DNA from: Clostridium tagluense
Lineage (GTDB): Bacteria > Bacillota > Clostridia > Clostridiales > Clostridiaceae
DNA: 53,292 nucleotides
NCBI RefSeq assembly: GCF_003865095.1
Contig: NZ_BHYK01000028.1
Location: 1 to 53,292, forward strand
Reading direction: 5' to 3'
In this document: in pieces, positions 7,683 to 16,494 of the stretch
Layout: each line of letters begins with the position of its first letter
Position numbering within the stretch: the first letter of the stretch is position 1
Made by a program: the position numbers and the translations under genes
The notes under the pieces: model-generated
Databases searched by the model: none
Told to the model about the DNA's origin: nothing
The model's input: the letters and a program-made list of their open reading frames with translations, nothing else

Positions 7683-8972
7683 ATGAGCGAAAAAACGAAT
7701 TCAAATAAAAAGCCTTGGCTTGTAAGCTTTATGGTGTTTCTATCAGTGCTTGGCCCTGGCTTAATAACTGGAAGTGTAGATAATGATGCCGGTGGTATTT
7801 CAGCTTACTCTGTAGCCGGAGCTCACTATGGTTATCTTTTACTTTGGACATTGATTCCTTGTTTTATTGCATTACTTGTAGTACAAGAAATGAATGCAAG
7901 AATGGGTATTGTCACTCAAAAAGGTTTAGCTGATTTAATTCGCGAAAATTTTGGTGTAAAGGTAACATTCTTTATATTTCTAGGTCTATTAGTAGCAGAT
8001 ATAGGTAATACTGCTACTGAGTTTGCAGGCATTGCAGGAAGTTTGCAGGTATTCAATCTTTCAAAATATGTATCAGTTCCAATTGCAGTAATTTTAGTCT
8101 GGCTACTGGTTGTAAAAGGAACCTATAAATCCGTTGAGAAGATATTCTTAGTATTTAGTGTATTTTTACTTTCCTATGTTTTTTCTGCGCTTCTTGCGCG
8201 TCCCGATTGGCACCAAATTGGAACTTCACTAATCAATCCTATACCCTCATTTAATGGTGCTCATGGAGAAGGTATAGACGCAGCGTGGATTAGTACGGTA
8301 ATTGGTTTAATTGGTACTACGATTGCTCCGTGGATGCAATTTTATATGCAGTCCTCTGTAATAGAAAAAGGAATTAAAATATCTGAGTATAAATATGAGC
8401 TTATGGATGTTATCCTTGGATGTAGCGTAACGGTTGTAGTAGCCTTCTTTATTATTGTAGCTTGCGCAGCAACTTTAAATAAACAGGGTATTACTATATA
8501 TGAAGCTAAGGATGCTGCAATGGCATTAAAGCCCTTAGCTGGAGATTTAGCATCAAGTATATTTGCCTTTGGGCTCTTGGTTGCGTCCGTATTTTCAGCT
8601 ACAATTCTTCCACTGGCAACTGCATTTTACATCTGTGAAGCCTTTGGTTTTGAAGCTGGTATAGGTAAAACAATGAAGGAGGCTCCTGAATTTTACGGAT
8701 TATTTACAGCAATAATAATTATAGGTGCCATAATTATTCTCATTCCAGGTTCACCATTACTTCAGATTTCTCTTGGCTCTCAAGTAATTAATGGAATGCT
8801 TCTACCCGTAGTTTTAATTTGTATGATGCTTATGGTAAATAAAAAAGACCTGATGGGTGAATATACAAACAATAAATTCAAAAACTGGGTTGGTTGGGTT
8901 ACTATAGTTATTTTAATAGCATTAACTACAGTGTTATTATTCCAGGCTATAATTAAAATATTAGGGTTTTAA
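7683..8972 (+). CDS. NRAMP-related magnesium transporter (NRMT)
   Basis: A 429-residue membrane protein of the NRAMP/SLC11 superfamily, with about eleven hydrophobic segments. Canonical NRAMP manganese/iron transporters have Asp-Pro-Gly-Asn in helix 1 and Met-Pro-His-Asn in helix 6. Here these places read Asp33-Asn-Asp-Ala-Gly-Gly and Ala215-Pro-Trp-Met, so the transition-metal ligand Met is absent. Such changes mark the NRAMP-related Mg2+ transporters, a group known from Clostridium and relatives. The M-box upstream supports Mg2+ as substrate. It is translated from AAGGAGG right after the MgtE_N/CBS gene, and a strong terminator follows. Confidence 0.9.
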   Translation: MSEKTNSNKKPWLVSFMVFLSVLGPGLITGSVDNDAGGISAYSVAGAHYGYLLLWTLIPCFIALLVVQEMNARMGIVTQKGLADLIRENFGVKVTFFIFLGLLVADIGNTATEFAGIAGSLQVFNLSKYVSVPIAVILVWLLVVKGTYKSVEKIFLVFSVFLLSYVFSALLARPDWHQIGTSLINPIPSFNGAHGEGIDAAWISTVIGLIGTTIAPWMQFYMQSSVIEKGIKISEYKYELMDVILGCSVTVVVAFFIIVACAATLNKQGITIYEAKDAAMALKPLAGDLASSIFAFGLLVASVFSATILPLATAFYICEAFGFEAGIGKTMKEAPEFYGLFTAIIIIGAIIILIPGSPLLQISLGSQVINGMLLPVVLICMMLMVNKKDLMGEYTNNKFKNWVGWVTIVILIALTTVLLFQAIIKILGF

Positions 8973-9002
8973 GTAAACTGACACTACAAGCTATTAAAAA
9001 AT

Positions 9003-9038
9003 AAATCAGCATGAAGACTATTGTCTTTGTGCTGATTT
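9003..9038. terminator. Bidirectional terminator between NRMT and rubredoxin genes
   Basis: AAATCAGCA...TGCTGATTT with an inner AAGAC/GTCTT stem forms a long, nearly perfect hairpin. Read leftward it is followed by a T-run (from the AAAAAAT before it). Read rightward the tail is AT-rich. It can stop both converging transcripts. Confidence 0.85.
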
Positions 9039-9045
9039 AATATTA

Positions 9046-9207
9046 CTATTCTACCTTTTCAAAATCTGATTTACCAACTCCACATAAAGGGCAAACCCAA
9101 TCTTCAGGTATATCCTCAAATTTAGTGCCTGGTGCAATTCCTCCATCAGGATCACCAAGCTCTGGGTCATAAATATATTGACATACTATACAAAGATATT
9201 TATCCAT
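9046..9207 (-). CDS. Rubredoxin
   Basis: This 53-residue protein has the two iron-binding knuckles Cys-Ile-Val-Cys (residues 6-9) and Cys-Pro-Leu-Cys-Gly (about 39-43) and the conserved Tyr-Asp-Pro and Asp-Trp-Val motifs of rubredoxin. It is a small cytoplasmic electron carrier that in clostridia passes electrons to oxygen, peroxide and NO reductases. Its ATG is preceded by AAGGAGG. It lies 15 bases after the ric gene on the same strand, so the two are probably one operon for oxidative or nitrosative stress. Confidence 0.97.
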   Translation of the reverse strand: MDKYLCIVCQYIYDPELGDPDGGIAPGTKFEDIPEDWVCPLCGVGKSDFEKVE

Positions 9208-9222
9208 AATTATTACGCCTCC

Positions 9223-9918
9223 TTAAAAATTATTAAATAATATATTATTTTCCAAGTGTATATGCTGGAATAGATCTACTTCAAGCTCCAGCAATTTTTT
9301 ATAGGTAAGTTCAAAGGTTCCACATCCATCTTTAGGTGTATTATAGTGGTCTGTAATTTCTCTTAGTTCTTTTATAATATCTCCTGCCCCCGTATGCTCT
9401 TGTTCCAATTCATCAATAAGTTTTAATGTAGCACTTCTTACTTTTTCATCTTTCCCTTTTTCATACTGAATTATAAGTGGAAATAAAAATTCTTCCTCTT
9501 TAACTAGATGTTCCTCTAATTCTGTTCTTAAATTATTAAATAGTCTGTGCACCTTAAATAATTCTTCATGTTTTTTACCATGTACGCCTAATATCTTTAG
9601 AATTAACTTTGATATTTTTGGTAACTCTATGTTTAGATATGCATGGTGATTATTTACCACATATTCTATTAATTTGCTTGGGCTTTCCTTTGCCCAGTCT
9701 GTAAACTTTTCATTGTTTTCTTCAAAACTCTGGTATTTAGTATTTAATTCCTCAATTATTGTTTTTTCCTCAAGGCCTTGTGTACGTATTGCTAGAATTA
9801 ATGGCCTATCTCCTCCACAACAAAAATCTATATTATATTTATAAAATATCTCACTTGCACCTGGAAACGCTGCAACTATTTGTCCTATGGCATCTTCTGT
9901 TTTAAATTTATTACTCAT
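9223..9918 (-). CDS. ric: Iron-sulfur cluster repair protein Ric (ScdA/YtfE family)
   Basis: A 231-residue protein with an N-terminal ScdA_N (DUF542) domain containing Asp-Phe-Cys33-Cys34-Gly-Gly, followed by a hemerythrin-like helical bundle. The bundle holds conserved His and Glu residues (Asn-His-His-Ala, Glu-Glu-His-Leu, Gln-Glu-His-Thr, and His-Ile-His-Leu-Glu-Asn near the end) that would bind a di-iron centre. Ric proteins repair Fe-S clusters damaged by NO or oxidants. The rubredoxin gene follows directly and could supply electrons. The peroxidase Bcp is transcribed divergently from the same intergenic region. Confidence 0.93.
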   Translation of the reverse strand: MSNKFKTEDAIGQIVAAFPGASEIFYKYNIDFCCGGDRPLILAIRTQGLEEKTIIEELNTKYQSFEENNEKFTDWAKESPSKLIEYVVNNHHAYLNIELPKISKLILKILGVHGKKHEELFKVHRLFNNLRTELEEHLVKEEEFLFPLIIQYEKGKDEKVRSATLKLIDELEQEHTGAGDIIKELREITDHYNTPKDGCGTFELTYKKLLELEVDLFQHIHLENNILFNNF

Positions 9919-10123
9919 AAAATGGCCTCCTTATCGTCCTCTAGGGAATTGTATGCGATCTTTACTATGGGATTATTATATCTTCTATACTTTTATGAAT
10001 ATGTGATTTAAATCAATATTTAAATACTTTATCATTAGATGCTTAAAGTTATTATTATATACTAAAAGTTATTATTGCATTTAAGAGTATCTCGTTGTAA
10101 AATAAAACAATAATCTTATATAA

Positions 10124-10144
10124 TTATAATGTTTAATATTATAA
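10124..10144. promoter_or_regulatory. Inverted repeat in the ric-bcp divergent region
   Basis: TTATAAT and ATTATAA form an inverted repeat with a 7-base spacer, 62 bases before the bcp start. The half-sites look like those of Fur/PerR boxes, but the usual spacer is one base. An operator role is therefore only possible, and the AT-rich context makes chance likely. Confidence 0.25.
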
Positions 10145-10205
10145 AACTTAATTTACTTAGTAAATTTCGAAATAAAAAATTGAATTCATGAAAGGAGTCA
10201 TAATT

Positions 10206-10667
10206 ATGTTAAAAGAGGGAGATAAAGCACCTGGGTTTACGTTAAAGAACGAGGAAAATCAGGATATAATGTTAAGCAATTTTAATGGTAAAAAGGTGGT
10301 TATTTATTTTTATCCAAAGGATGATACTCCTGGTTGCACGAAGGAAGCATGCAGTTTTAGAGACGTATATGATGACATACTGGATGCTGGAGCGGTTGTC
10401 ATAGGAATTAGTGCAGATAACTCTACTTCACATCAAAAATTTAAGGATAAACATACATTACCTTTTTATTTGTTAACCGATGCTGACCATAGTGTTATTG
10501 AATCTTATGGAGCATGGCAGGAGAAAAAAATGTTTGGTAAAACATATATGGGAATTGTACGTTCCACATTTATTATTGATGAAAATGGAACTATAATTAA
10601 GACCTATCAGAAAGTTAAGCCAGAGGAGCATGGTGAAGAGGTTCTTAAAGTGTTAAAAAATCAATAA
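10206..10667 (+). CDS. bcp: Thioredoxin-dependent peroxiredoxin, BCP/PrxQ type
   Basis: The start at 10206 is chosen because AAAGGAG lies ten bases upstream; the in-frame ATG at 10188 comes before that site. The 153-residue protein has the peroxiredoxin signature Pro37-x3-Thr41-x2-Cys44, with peroxidatic Cys44 and a second Cys49 five residues on, the spacing of PrxQ/BCP enzymes that form an intramolecular disulfide. It reduces peroxides in the cytoplasm with thioredoxin as donor. The gene faces away from ric-rubredoxin and has its own terminator. Confidence 0.95.
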   Translation: MLKEGDKAPGFTLKNEENQDIMLSNFNGKKVVIYFYPKDDTPGCTKEACSFRDVYDDILDAGAVVIGISADNSTSHQKFKDKHTLPFYLLTDADHSVIESYGAWQEKKMFGKTYMGIVRSTFIIDENGTIIKTYQKVKPEEHGEEVLKVLKNQ

Positions 10668-10703
10668 GTAGAATTCTCATAAATAATAGAATATTAAATA
10701 GTA

Positions 10704-10740
10704 AAAAATCACGCTAAAAATAGCGTGATTTTTCTATTTT
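10704..10740 (+). terminator. Terminator after bcp
   Basis: AAAAATCACGCTA and TAGCGTGATTTTT form a perfect 13-bp stem with a 4-base loop, followed by CTATTTTT. It may also act on the converging gene at 10797. Confidence 0.92.
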
Positions 10741-10796
10741 TAAGACTATATATATTTGAAGTATGACGTAAAAACCAGTAAAATTCAATAAAGTGG

Positions 10797-11168
10797 CTAT
10801 TTAGTCACTTTCACTTGTGATTTAGAAATAGTAGTTGTTATTACTATTCCAAGTATAATGTATGAAAAAAAGCTTACTATAAATGTACTTAATCCCATTG
10901 ACCATGTGGGAGCAATTCTTCCTGAAAGCATATACACAACGTTTATTAATAAGCATAAAACTATACCTGTAATTGTTCCTGAATAAACAAAGTTAATTGT
11001 GGATTTTTTGGATAATATTTTCGATATTATCCAACCAACAAAACCAGTAATCAATATATGCATAATCCAACTTGAAACAGAGCTTGTTCCTGTTTCTCCA
11101 AAGTTTATTACTAACATAATAAACCCTCCTAGTACACCGCCTAAAAATCCTGATACACCTCTTTGCAT
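10797..11168 (-). CDS. Four-helix integral membrane protein, unknown function
   Basis: A 123-residue, strongly hydrophobic protein with about four membrane segments (near 8-25, 32-50, 60-80 and 90-113), a Gly-rich first helix and a basic C-terminal tail. GGAGG precedes the ATG at a normal distance. I do not recognise the family. It is single, converges with bcp and diverges from the VCBS-type gene. Confidence 0.6.
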   Translation of the reverse strand: MQRGVSGFLGGVLGGFIMLVINFGETGTSSVSSWIMHILITGFVGWIISKILSKKSTINFVYSGTITGIVLCLLINVVYMLSGRIAPTWSMGLSTFIVSFFSYIILGIVITTTISKSQVKVTK

Positions 11169-11339
11169 AATAAAATCCTCCTATTCAGAGAAAGTAAATT
11201 TATATTAACTATAAATATTATTTTGCTTAATTTATTGTAAATTATACTTGGTAAAATTTTAGTTTTTTTTATATCTGTAACATATTATTGGAATCTATAG
11301 TAAGCTATTATACAATGCTAATATTGAAAAGGAGATACT

Positions 11340-12065
11340 ATGTATAATTGTTATTTTAGAGCTAATATGATGCATCCCGAAATTGTTTCTTATGCAAGAG
11401 GAGATGTAAATGGAGATGGTATACCTGATAATGTGTATTTAACTGGTATAAAGACGTCAGATAGTCAATTTACTCGAAATATTACCCTTGTAATACAAGA
11501 CATAATGACAGGTGGATTTACTAGTGTGCCACTCAGTGACAATGCAGGATACAACCCTACATTGTTTTTAGGGGATTTTACAGGAGACGGTGTGAAGGAT
11601 ATCTTAATAGGCATTACCACCGGTGGTAGTGGTGGAATAACCTACGACTACATCTATTCCTTTATTAACAATACAGCACAATTATTGTTTGATTTTAATT
11701 TGTATAATGAGCAATACCAATACGATGTTATTTATAAAGACAGCTACAAGGTGGAAGTTGTTAGCAAGAAAAACAATGAAAAATACATTATAGATATATC
11801 TAATAAGGATGCTGATTATTTAAATGAAATATACTACGACAATGGAAAGCTAAAGAATGCAATCATAGGATTTGTAAATCCTCTAAGCGGATTATATCCT
11901 GTGGATTTTGATTCAAATAAAGTATACGAGCTATTGGCATATCAAAAAATAGCAGGAAGATACAATGCAGACTCCTTAGGATATGTTTTGAATACTCTAA
12001 AGTGGAAAGATAATATGTTTGTTTTGGATAGCCAACAGGTAGCTATTTTTGGAGCACAGGCATAG
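11340..12065 (+). CDS. VCBS/FG-GAP repeat-like protein, unknown function
   Basis: A 241-residue protein with AAGGAGA before its ATG. Two calcium-loop-like motifs, Asp-Val-Asn-Gly-Asp-Gly (about 22) and Asp-Phe-Thr-Gly-Asp-Gly (about 80), each precede an Asp-x-(Val/Ile)-x-Leu/Ile strand. This is the pattern of VCBS/FG-GAP beta-propeller repeats. A Gly-rich Thr-Thr-Gly-Gly-Ser-Gly-Gly segment follows the second motif. There is no signal peptide, so it may be intracellular, perhaps spore-associated, but this is a guess. Similar lone proteins occur in spore formers. Confidence 0.65.
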   Translation: MYNCYFRANMMHPEIVSYARGDVNGDGIPDNVYLTGIKTSDSQFTRNITLVIQDIMTGGFTSVPLSDNAGYNPTLFLGDFTGDGVKDILIGITTGGSGGITYDYIYSFINNTAQLLFDFNLYNEQYQYDVIYKDSYKVEVVSKKNNEKYIIDISNKDADYLNEIYYDNGKLKNAIIGFVNPLSGLYPVDFDSNKVYELLAYQKIAGRYNADSLGYVLNTLKWKDNMFVLDSQQVAIFGAQA

Positions 12066-12231
12066 GTATACTTCCAATTATTCATAAGGAAAACACTACT
12101 TTTATAATGCCACGAGAAGCTCATAAAAGAGGGGTATATATAGCTATGTTAAATATTTGAATAATTCTATTAATATGTAATATAATTGAATAAGGATATA
12201 GCGGTAATATTATATTAACTATATAAAATAA

Positions 12232-12462
12232 AGGGGTAATTATACCGCTCAGATTACAGACTTTACTTTAGGTGAAAACGTATATGGAGAGAATGAAGAT
12301 AAAGTAAGATATCATTATGAAGTTAAATTGAAGTTTATCTCTTCTGATGGGAAGAACGAACAAGCAGATGTATCAAAAGGAGCTGTAGAACTTTTAAAAG
12401 AAAATGGTCAATGGAAAGTTTGGATGTATACTATAACTCAATTCCCAAAACTATATCGTTAG
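12232..12462 (+). pseudogene. Gene remnant: C-terminal fragment of a small secreted-type domain
   Basis: An open frame of 76 codons ends at a TAG but has no start codon or ribosome binding site. It reads like the end of a folded beta-rich domain: ...Tyr-His-Tyr-Glu-Val-Lys-Leu-Lys-Phe-Ile..., then Glu-Asn-Gly-Gln-Trp-Lys-Val-Trp. That closing pattern is typical of NTF2-like/DUF4878-type lipoprotein domains. Stop codons cut the frame upstream, so the N-terminal part is lost. The original identity is uncertain. Confidence 0.5.
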
Positions 12463-12539
12463 CTAAGGTTGAAAGAAATTTTAAAATCATGTTTTTTAAA
12501 AATAAGATCTTACTTACTGGATAATATATTTAAAATTTA

Positions 12540-12574
12540 GAAAGCCAGCAGTTAAAATAGAAGTGCTGGCTTTC
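12540..12574. terminator. Terminator between remnant and radical SAM gene
   Basis: GAAAGCCAGCA and TGCTGGCTTTC form a perfect 11-bp stem. Read leftward the tail is TAAATTTT. It lies just past the stop of the radical SAM gene and probably ends that transcript. Confidence 0.85.
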
Positions 12575-12580
12575 TGCTTG

Positions 12581-13921
12581 TTAGTGTGATTTTGACCAAA
12601 GTTCATCTGCTATGATTGTCCATTCAGCTGATTTTCCTTGGCATTTTGCAGTTAAATCATCCACGTTTTCTTCATCTTCTGGTTGGGTTGAATGTGCATT
12701 TGAAGCATGCACCATTTCTCTTAATTTTTCAGGATTATCAAGGAGGGGACATGGCCTTAAGTGGTTATCATTAAATGGTTGATTTTTATTATATTGCTTG
12801 AAAATAGGAGATTTTAGTGCCTCTAAAAGGCTTGTATCATTTATATTAACGTTGGCATAGTGAATGAAAGCACAGGGCTCTACATCACCACTTGCGTTTA
12901 TGTGAAGATAGCGTCTACCGCCAGCTATACACCCATTAACATATTCACCATCATTCCAAAAATCCATAAGGAAAATAGGTTTTTCTTTTCTGTAAGCATG
13001 TACACGTTCATACATAAACTTTCTCTGTTCAGGGGTAACCATTAGTTCAGGTACAGCATCTTTCCCAAGAGGCATATAAGTGAACAACCAACCAAAAAGA
13101 CAGCCTTTTTTTATCATAAAATCTATATATTCTTCAGAACCTATGGAAAGGTAGTTTTTACTGGTATAGCAAGAAGAGAATCCGAAGCCAATACCATGAT
13201 TTTTAAGTATGTCCATGGCCAGAAGAACTCTTTGATATGTGTTAGCACCCCGCCTCATGTCGGTTTCTTTTTCAAAGCCTTCTACACTAATAGCAAACGT
13301 CAAGTTCCCTGATTTTGCTACTTCATCTGCAAATTTTTCGTCTATTAATGTAGCATTGGTAAAGGAAAGGAACATGCAATCACTGTGGTTTTTAATGATT
13401 TTCAAAATATCCTCTTTTCTAACCAATGGTTCGCCACCAGAGAATATATACATATGAATTCCAAGATCTTTTCCTTCTGTTATTATTCTATCAATAGTTT
13501 CATAGGAAAGAGAATCACCTTTGTTATATTCTGCTGCCCAGCATCCTATGCATTTTAAGTTGCATGATGCAGTAGGATCTAAGAGTATAGCCCAGGGAAT
13601 ATTACATTTTTCTTTTTCTTGAATTTTAGTGCTTTCTGGAATACCAACTAGTCCAGAATTTATAATGAAATTAACTAAGAACTTTTTCCTTACTTCTTGG
13701 TTTAGTTCTGTTAAAACTCTTTCAATAAATTTATAAGTGACAGTAGTATGATCTTTCATGTTTTTCGCTACGTCATTGATTTCCATCTTGTGGTCTTCAC
13801 GGGATGCAAATTTTTCACCCCATTTTAATAGTTTAGGGAAATTCTCCATAGGATTTTTTTCCACATAATGTAGGCCCTCTTTCAGAGCTATAGATTCGGC
13901 TAATTGTTTTATAGATAACAT
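12581..13921 (-). CDS. Radical SAM protein with SPASM-type C-terminus
   Basis: A 446-residue protein. After a 105-residue helical N-terminus comes a radical SAM domain with the 4Fe-4S motif Cys120-x3-Cys124-x2-Cys127 (Cys-Asn-Leu-Lys-Cys-Ile-Gly-Cys) and Phe-Ser-Gly-Gly-Glu-Pro. The C-terminal part has several further cysteines (Gly-Cys-Ile-Ala-Gly-Gly, Glu-Pro-Cys-Ala, Arg-Pro-Cys-Pro) like a SPASM auxiliary-cluster region. SPASM enzymes often modify peptides or proteins, but no precursor peptide is seen here and the substrate is unknown. It is a single gene with GGAGGAAT before the ATG, separated by about 200 bases from iorB. Confidence 0.85.
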   Translation of the reverse strand: MLSIKQLAESIALKEGLHYVEKNPMENFPKLLKWGEKFASREDHKMEINDVAKNMKDHTTVTYKFIERVLTELNQEVRKKFLVNFIINSGLVGIPESTKIQEKEKCNIPWAILLDPTASCNLKCIGCWAAEYNKGDSLSYETIDRIITEGKDLGIHMYIFSGGEPLVRKEDILKIIKNHSDCMFLSFTNATLIDEKFADEVAKSGNLTFAISVEGFEKETDMRRGANTYQRVLLAMDILKNHGIGFGFSSCYTSKNYLSIGSEEYIDFMIKKGCLFGWLFTYMPLGKDAVPELMVTPEQRKFMYERVHAYRKEKPIFLMDFWNDGEYVNGCIAGGRRYLHINASGDVEPCAFIHYANVNINDTSLLEALKSPIFKQYNKNQPFNDNHLRPCPLLDNPEKLREMVHASNAHSTQPEDEENVDDLTAKCQGKSAEWTIIADELWSKSH

Positions 13922-14079
13922 TGTTATTCCTCCAATTTATTAAATATTAAATATTAAGTATAAAATATATATATTTAAACAACGGGTTAAATATTATTAA
14001 TCTATAAAAAAATATATTACAATGTGCATGGATTATTGCAGTTGTAAAAAGTGTTGAATGAATTATAATGAATATCAAA

Positions 14080-14117
14080 AAAAACAAGGAATTCTAATTT
14101 AGAATTCCTTGTTTTTT
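14080..14117. terminator. Terminator after iorAB
   Basis: ACAAGGAATTCTAA and TTAGAATTCCTTGT pair perfectly around a very small loop, flanked by A-runs and T-runs on the two sides. It sits at the end of iorB read leftward and can act in both directions. Confidence 0.9.
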
Positions 14118-14690
14118 TTATGCTTGTCTGCCAGCTTTAAACGCAGAAAAATTTACTTGTACAGTTTTTGCTGGGACTTTATTTTCTATAACTTTTAACC
14201 AGGTTTCTTCTTTAAAAGGCAAATATTTAGACAGCTTGCCCAAAAGTACGATATTGGCTGTTTTAATATTTCCAAGGTCCTTAGCTAGTTCTTGTGCATT
14301 TAAAGAAATAACCTCATATCCTTTTTTTACTAATTTTTCTTCTATATTTTCTGGATATTCATCCTTCTCAATAAGCACTCTATTTGGGAAAATGATTTCT
14401 TCATTGAATATAATTTTTGCACCTTTTTTTAAAGCAGAGGATAATCTTAAACCTTCTAGTTCTTCCATTGCAAGGAGTAGATCGCCTTCTCCTTCAGGAA
14501 TTAAAGCAGAATATACTTTTTCACCAAACCTTACGCTTCCCCAAACTTTTCCACCTCTTTGTGATAGTCCAATTACATCATTACTTTTTACCTCATAGCC
14601 TTCTAAGAAAGCAACTTCTACTACTATTTCGGTGGTAAGCACTAACCCTTGTCCACCAACACCAGCCATATAAATATTTGTAACTCCCAT
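14118..14690 (-). CDS. iorB: Indolepyruvate:ferredoxin oxidoreductase, beta subunit
   Basis: The 190-residue protein is the gamma/beta-type subunit of 2-oxoacid:ferredoxin oxidoreductases. The glycine-rich Gly-Val-Gly-Gly-Gln-Gly motif is at residues 11-16, and Ser-Gln-Arg-Gly-Gly follows near 63. With IorA it oxidises aryl pyruvates (from Trp, Phe, Tyr) to aryl-acetyl-CoA, passing electrons to ferredoxin. Its ATG starts two bases after the iorA stop codon, so the pair is translationally coupled. Confidence 0.95.
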   Translation of the reverse strand: MGVTNIYMAGVGGQGLVLTTEIVVEVAFLEGYEVKSNDVIGLSQRGGKVWGSVRFGEKVYSALIPEGEGDLLLAMEELEGLRLSSALKKGAKIIFNEEIIFPNRVLIEKDEYPENIEEKLVKKGYEVISLNAQELAKDLGNIKTANIVLLGKLSKYLPFKEETWLKVIENKVPAKTVQVNFSAFKAGRQA

Positions 14691-14691
14691 C

Positions 14692-16494
14692 TTATTTCAC
14701 TCCCTTCTGCATGTTTTCACTACTACATTTTATTGCACCAACAGGGCAAACTTGAGAACAGACGGAACAACCTACACACATATCTGGATTTATATAAGAA
14801 TTTTTCTTTTCCTTTCCAGGATACATTTTCATAGAAATCGGTGGGCAGTTGGAACGCAAACAACTTCTACAACTTATGCAAATATCTTCATCTACATAAA
14901 AATGAGGACTTTTAATTTTGAAATTCAGTGCACAAGGACGAGTTGTTATTACTACAGAAAGTCCTGATCTTTTCATTGCAGTATTAATGATTTCTTTTGT
15001 TTCCTTGTACTTAAATTGATCTGCTACTGTAATATCCACTATTCCAAAAGATTTTAAAATATCAGGTATGCTGACATGATATCCAGGTTCTTCTTTAAAA
15101 TAATCTCCTGTAGTTGGTGTGTTTTGGCCACCAGTCATGGCAGTAGTCCTATTATCCATTATAATAACTGTTATATTTTCTGTAGTTTTTGCAAGTTGTA
15201 TAAATCCTGTCATTCCAGAATGAAAAAATGTTCCATCTCCAATTGTAGCTACAATTGGTTTTTGTTTATTTATTTTTGAATGAACAGTGGCAACTCCAAG
15301 AGCCATTCCAAGGGAAGCTCCCATGCTTATATTAGTTTTATGTACTTCGAAAGGCTCCTGTATTCCTAGAGAATAACACCCTATATCCCCTATAACCGTT
15401 GCATTATTAGCTTTTAAAATATGGAAAATAGGTCTATGAGGGCATCCTGCGCATAGCATAGGTGTTCTTGTAATGATTTCTTCTTTTTGTGGGATTTCTA
15501 ATTCTACACCGTTTATCAAAACTCCTGCTTTTTTTAAACCTATTTTTATATCTTTAATAGTAAGCTCTCCTGTAAAAGAAAAGTACTCCTTGCCTTTTGC
15601 TGCAATACCATTGATTTTAAGTTGATCTTCAATAAATGGTAACATTTCTTCGAGAACGATTACATTGGTATATTTTTCACTCAATTTTTTAATTTTTTCT
15701 ATAGGAAGAGGCCAAATCATACCTAGTTTTAGTATATTTATGTTTTCCAATTGTAATTCCTTTAAAGATTCATATATAAGACCAGAAGTAATGATTAAAA
15801 AATCCTTGCTAGTGCCTTCTTCTAAATAATTATATTCATAATCTTCATTGAAGTTTTGAAGCTTTTCCATTCTTTCTTTCATAAAATATTGTTGCGCATT
15901 AGAGTAGGGGGGAAGCATGCTGTATCGTCCTTGTTCTGGTACAAATCCCTCAGGGGCAAATTCTTCTCGGTCACCTAATTCTACCGCTGATCTACAATGA
16001 CATAATCTACTCATCATTCTTATAAGCACTGGTGTATGAAATTTTTCACTAAGTTTTAAGCCTTCTATTGTAAAATCTTTAGCTTCTTGAGGATTCCGAG
16101 GATCTAAGATAGGAATATTTGCAAATTTACCCCAAAATCTGCTATCTTGCTCATTTTGTGAACTTGAAAGGCCTGGATCATCACCTACAACCAGTAATAG
16201 ACCACCCTTTGTTTTTGTTTGTGTAAAAGTCATAAAGGGATCACTTGCAATGTTTACTCCTACGTGTTTCATAGAAACCATAGATCTTGCACCTGCAATA
16301 CTTCCGCCCATTGCAATCTCCATAGCTACCTTTTCGTTAGTTCCCCAGTCACTATAAATTTCTTCATATTGTTTTAGCGAATCTAAAATTTGTACAGTAG
16401 GTGAACCAGGATAACTAGAAGCAATCATTCCACCACCTTCCCAAAAACCTCTACTTATTGCTTCATTGCCGGTTAGAATTTTTTTATTACTCAA
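14692..16494 (-). CDS. iorA: Indolepyruvate:ferredoxin oxidoreductase, alpha subunit
   Basis: The 600-residue catalytic subunit. The N-terminal pyrimidine-binding domain has Tyr-Pro-Gly-Ser-Pro. The thiamine-diphosphate site shows Gly-Asp-Ile-Gly-Cys-Tyr-Ser-Leu-Gly and later Gly-Asp-Gly-Thr-Phe-Phe-His-Ser-Gly. The C-terminus holds two ferredoxin-type 4Fe-4S motifs (Cys-Ile-Ser-Cys-Arg-Ser-Cys and Cys-Val-Gly-Cys-Ser-Val-Cys). It ferments aromatic amino acids in the cytoplasm, giving reduced ferredoxin and arylacetyl-CoA. The start codon is TTG, preceded by GGGGTG; the sequence Met-Ser-Asn-Lys-Lys fits the family's start. iorB follows at once. Confidence 0.95.
   Translation of the reverse strand: MSNKKILTGNEAISRGFWEGGGMIASSYPGSPTVQILDSLKQYEEIYSDWGTNEKVAMEIAMGGSIAGARSMVSMKHVGVNIASDPFMTFTQTKTKGGLLLVVGDDPGLSSSQNEQDSRFWGKFANIPILDPRNPQEAKDFTIEGLKLSEKFHTPVLIRMMSRLCHCRSAVELGDREEFAPEGFVPEQGRYSMLPPYSNAQQYFMKERMEKLQNFNEDYEYNYLEEGTSKDFLIITSGLIYESLKELQLENINILKLGMIWPLPIEKIKKLSEKYTNVIVLEEMLPFIEDQLKINGIAAKGKEYFSFTGELTIKDIKIGLKKAGVLINGVELEIPQKEEIITRTPMLCAGCPHRPIFHILKANNATVIGDIGCYSLGIQEPFEVHKTNISMGASLGMALGVATVHSKINKQKPIVATIGDGTFFHSGMTGFIQLAKTTENITVIIMDNRTTAMTGGQNTPTTGDYFKEEPGYHVSIPDILKSFGIVDITVADQFKYKETKEIINTAMKRSGLSVVITTRPCALNFKIKSPHFYVDEDICISCRSCLRSNCPPISMKMYPGKEKKNSYINPDMCVGCSVCSQVCPVGAIKCSSENMQKGVK

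Noticed and set aside
12066-12165. Open stretch with an ATG after the VCBS-type gene, reading ...Arg-Gly-Val-Tyr-Ile-Ala-Met
   Set aside because: It is short, has no start signal and no family resemblance that I can support.
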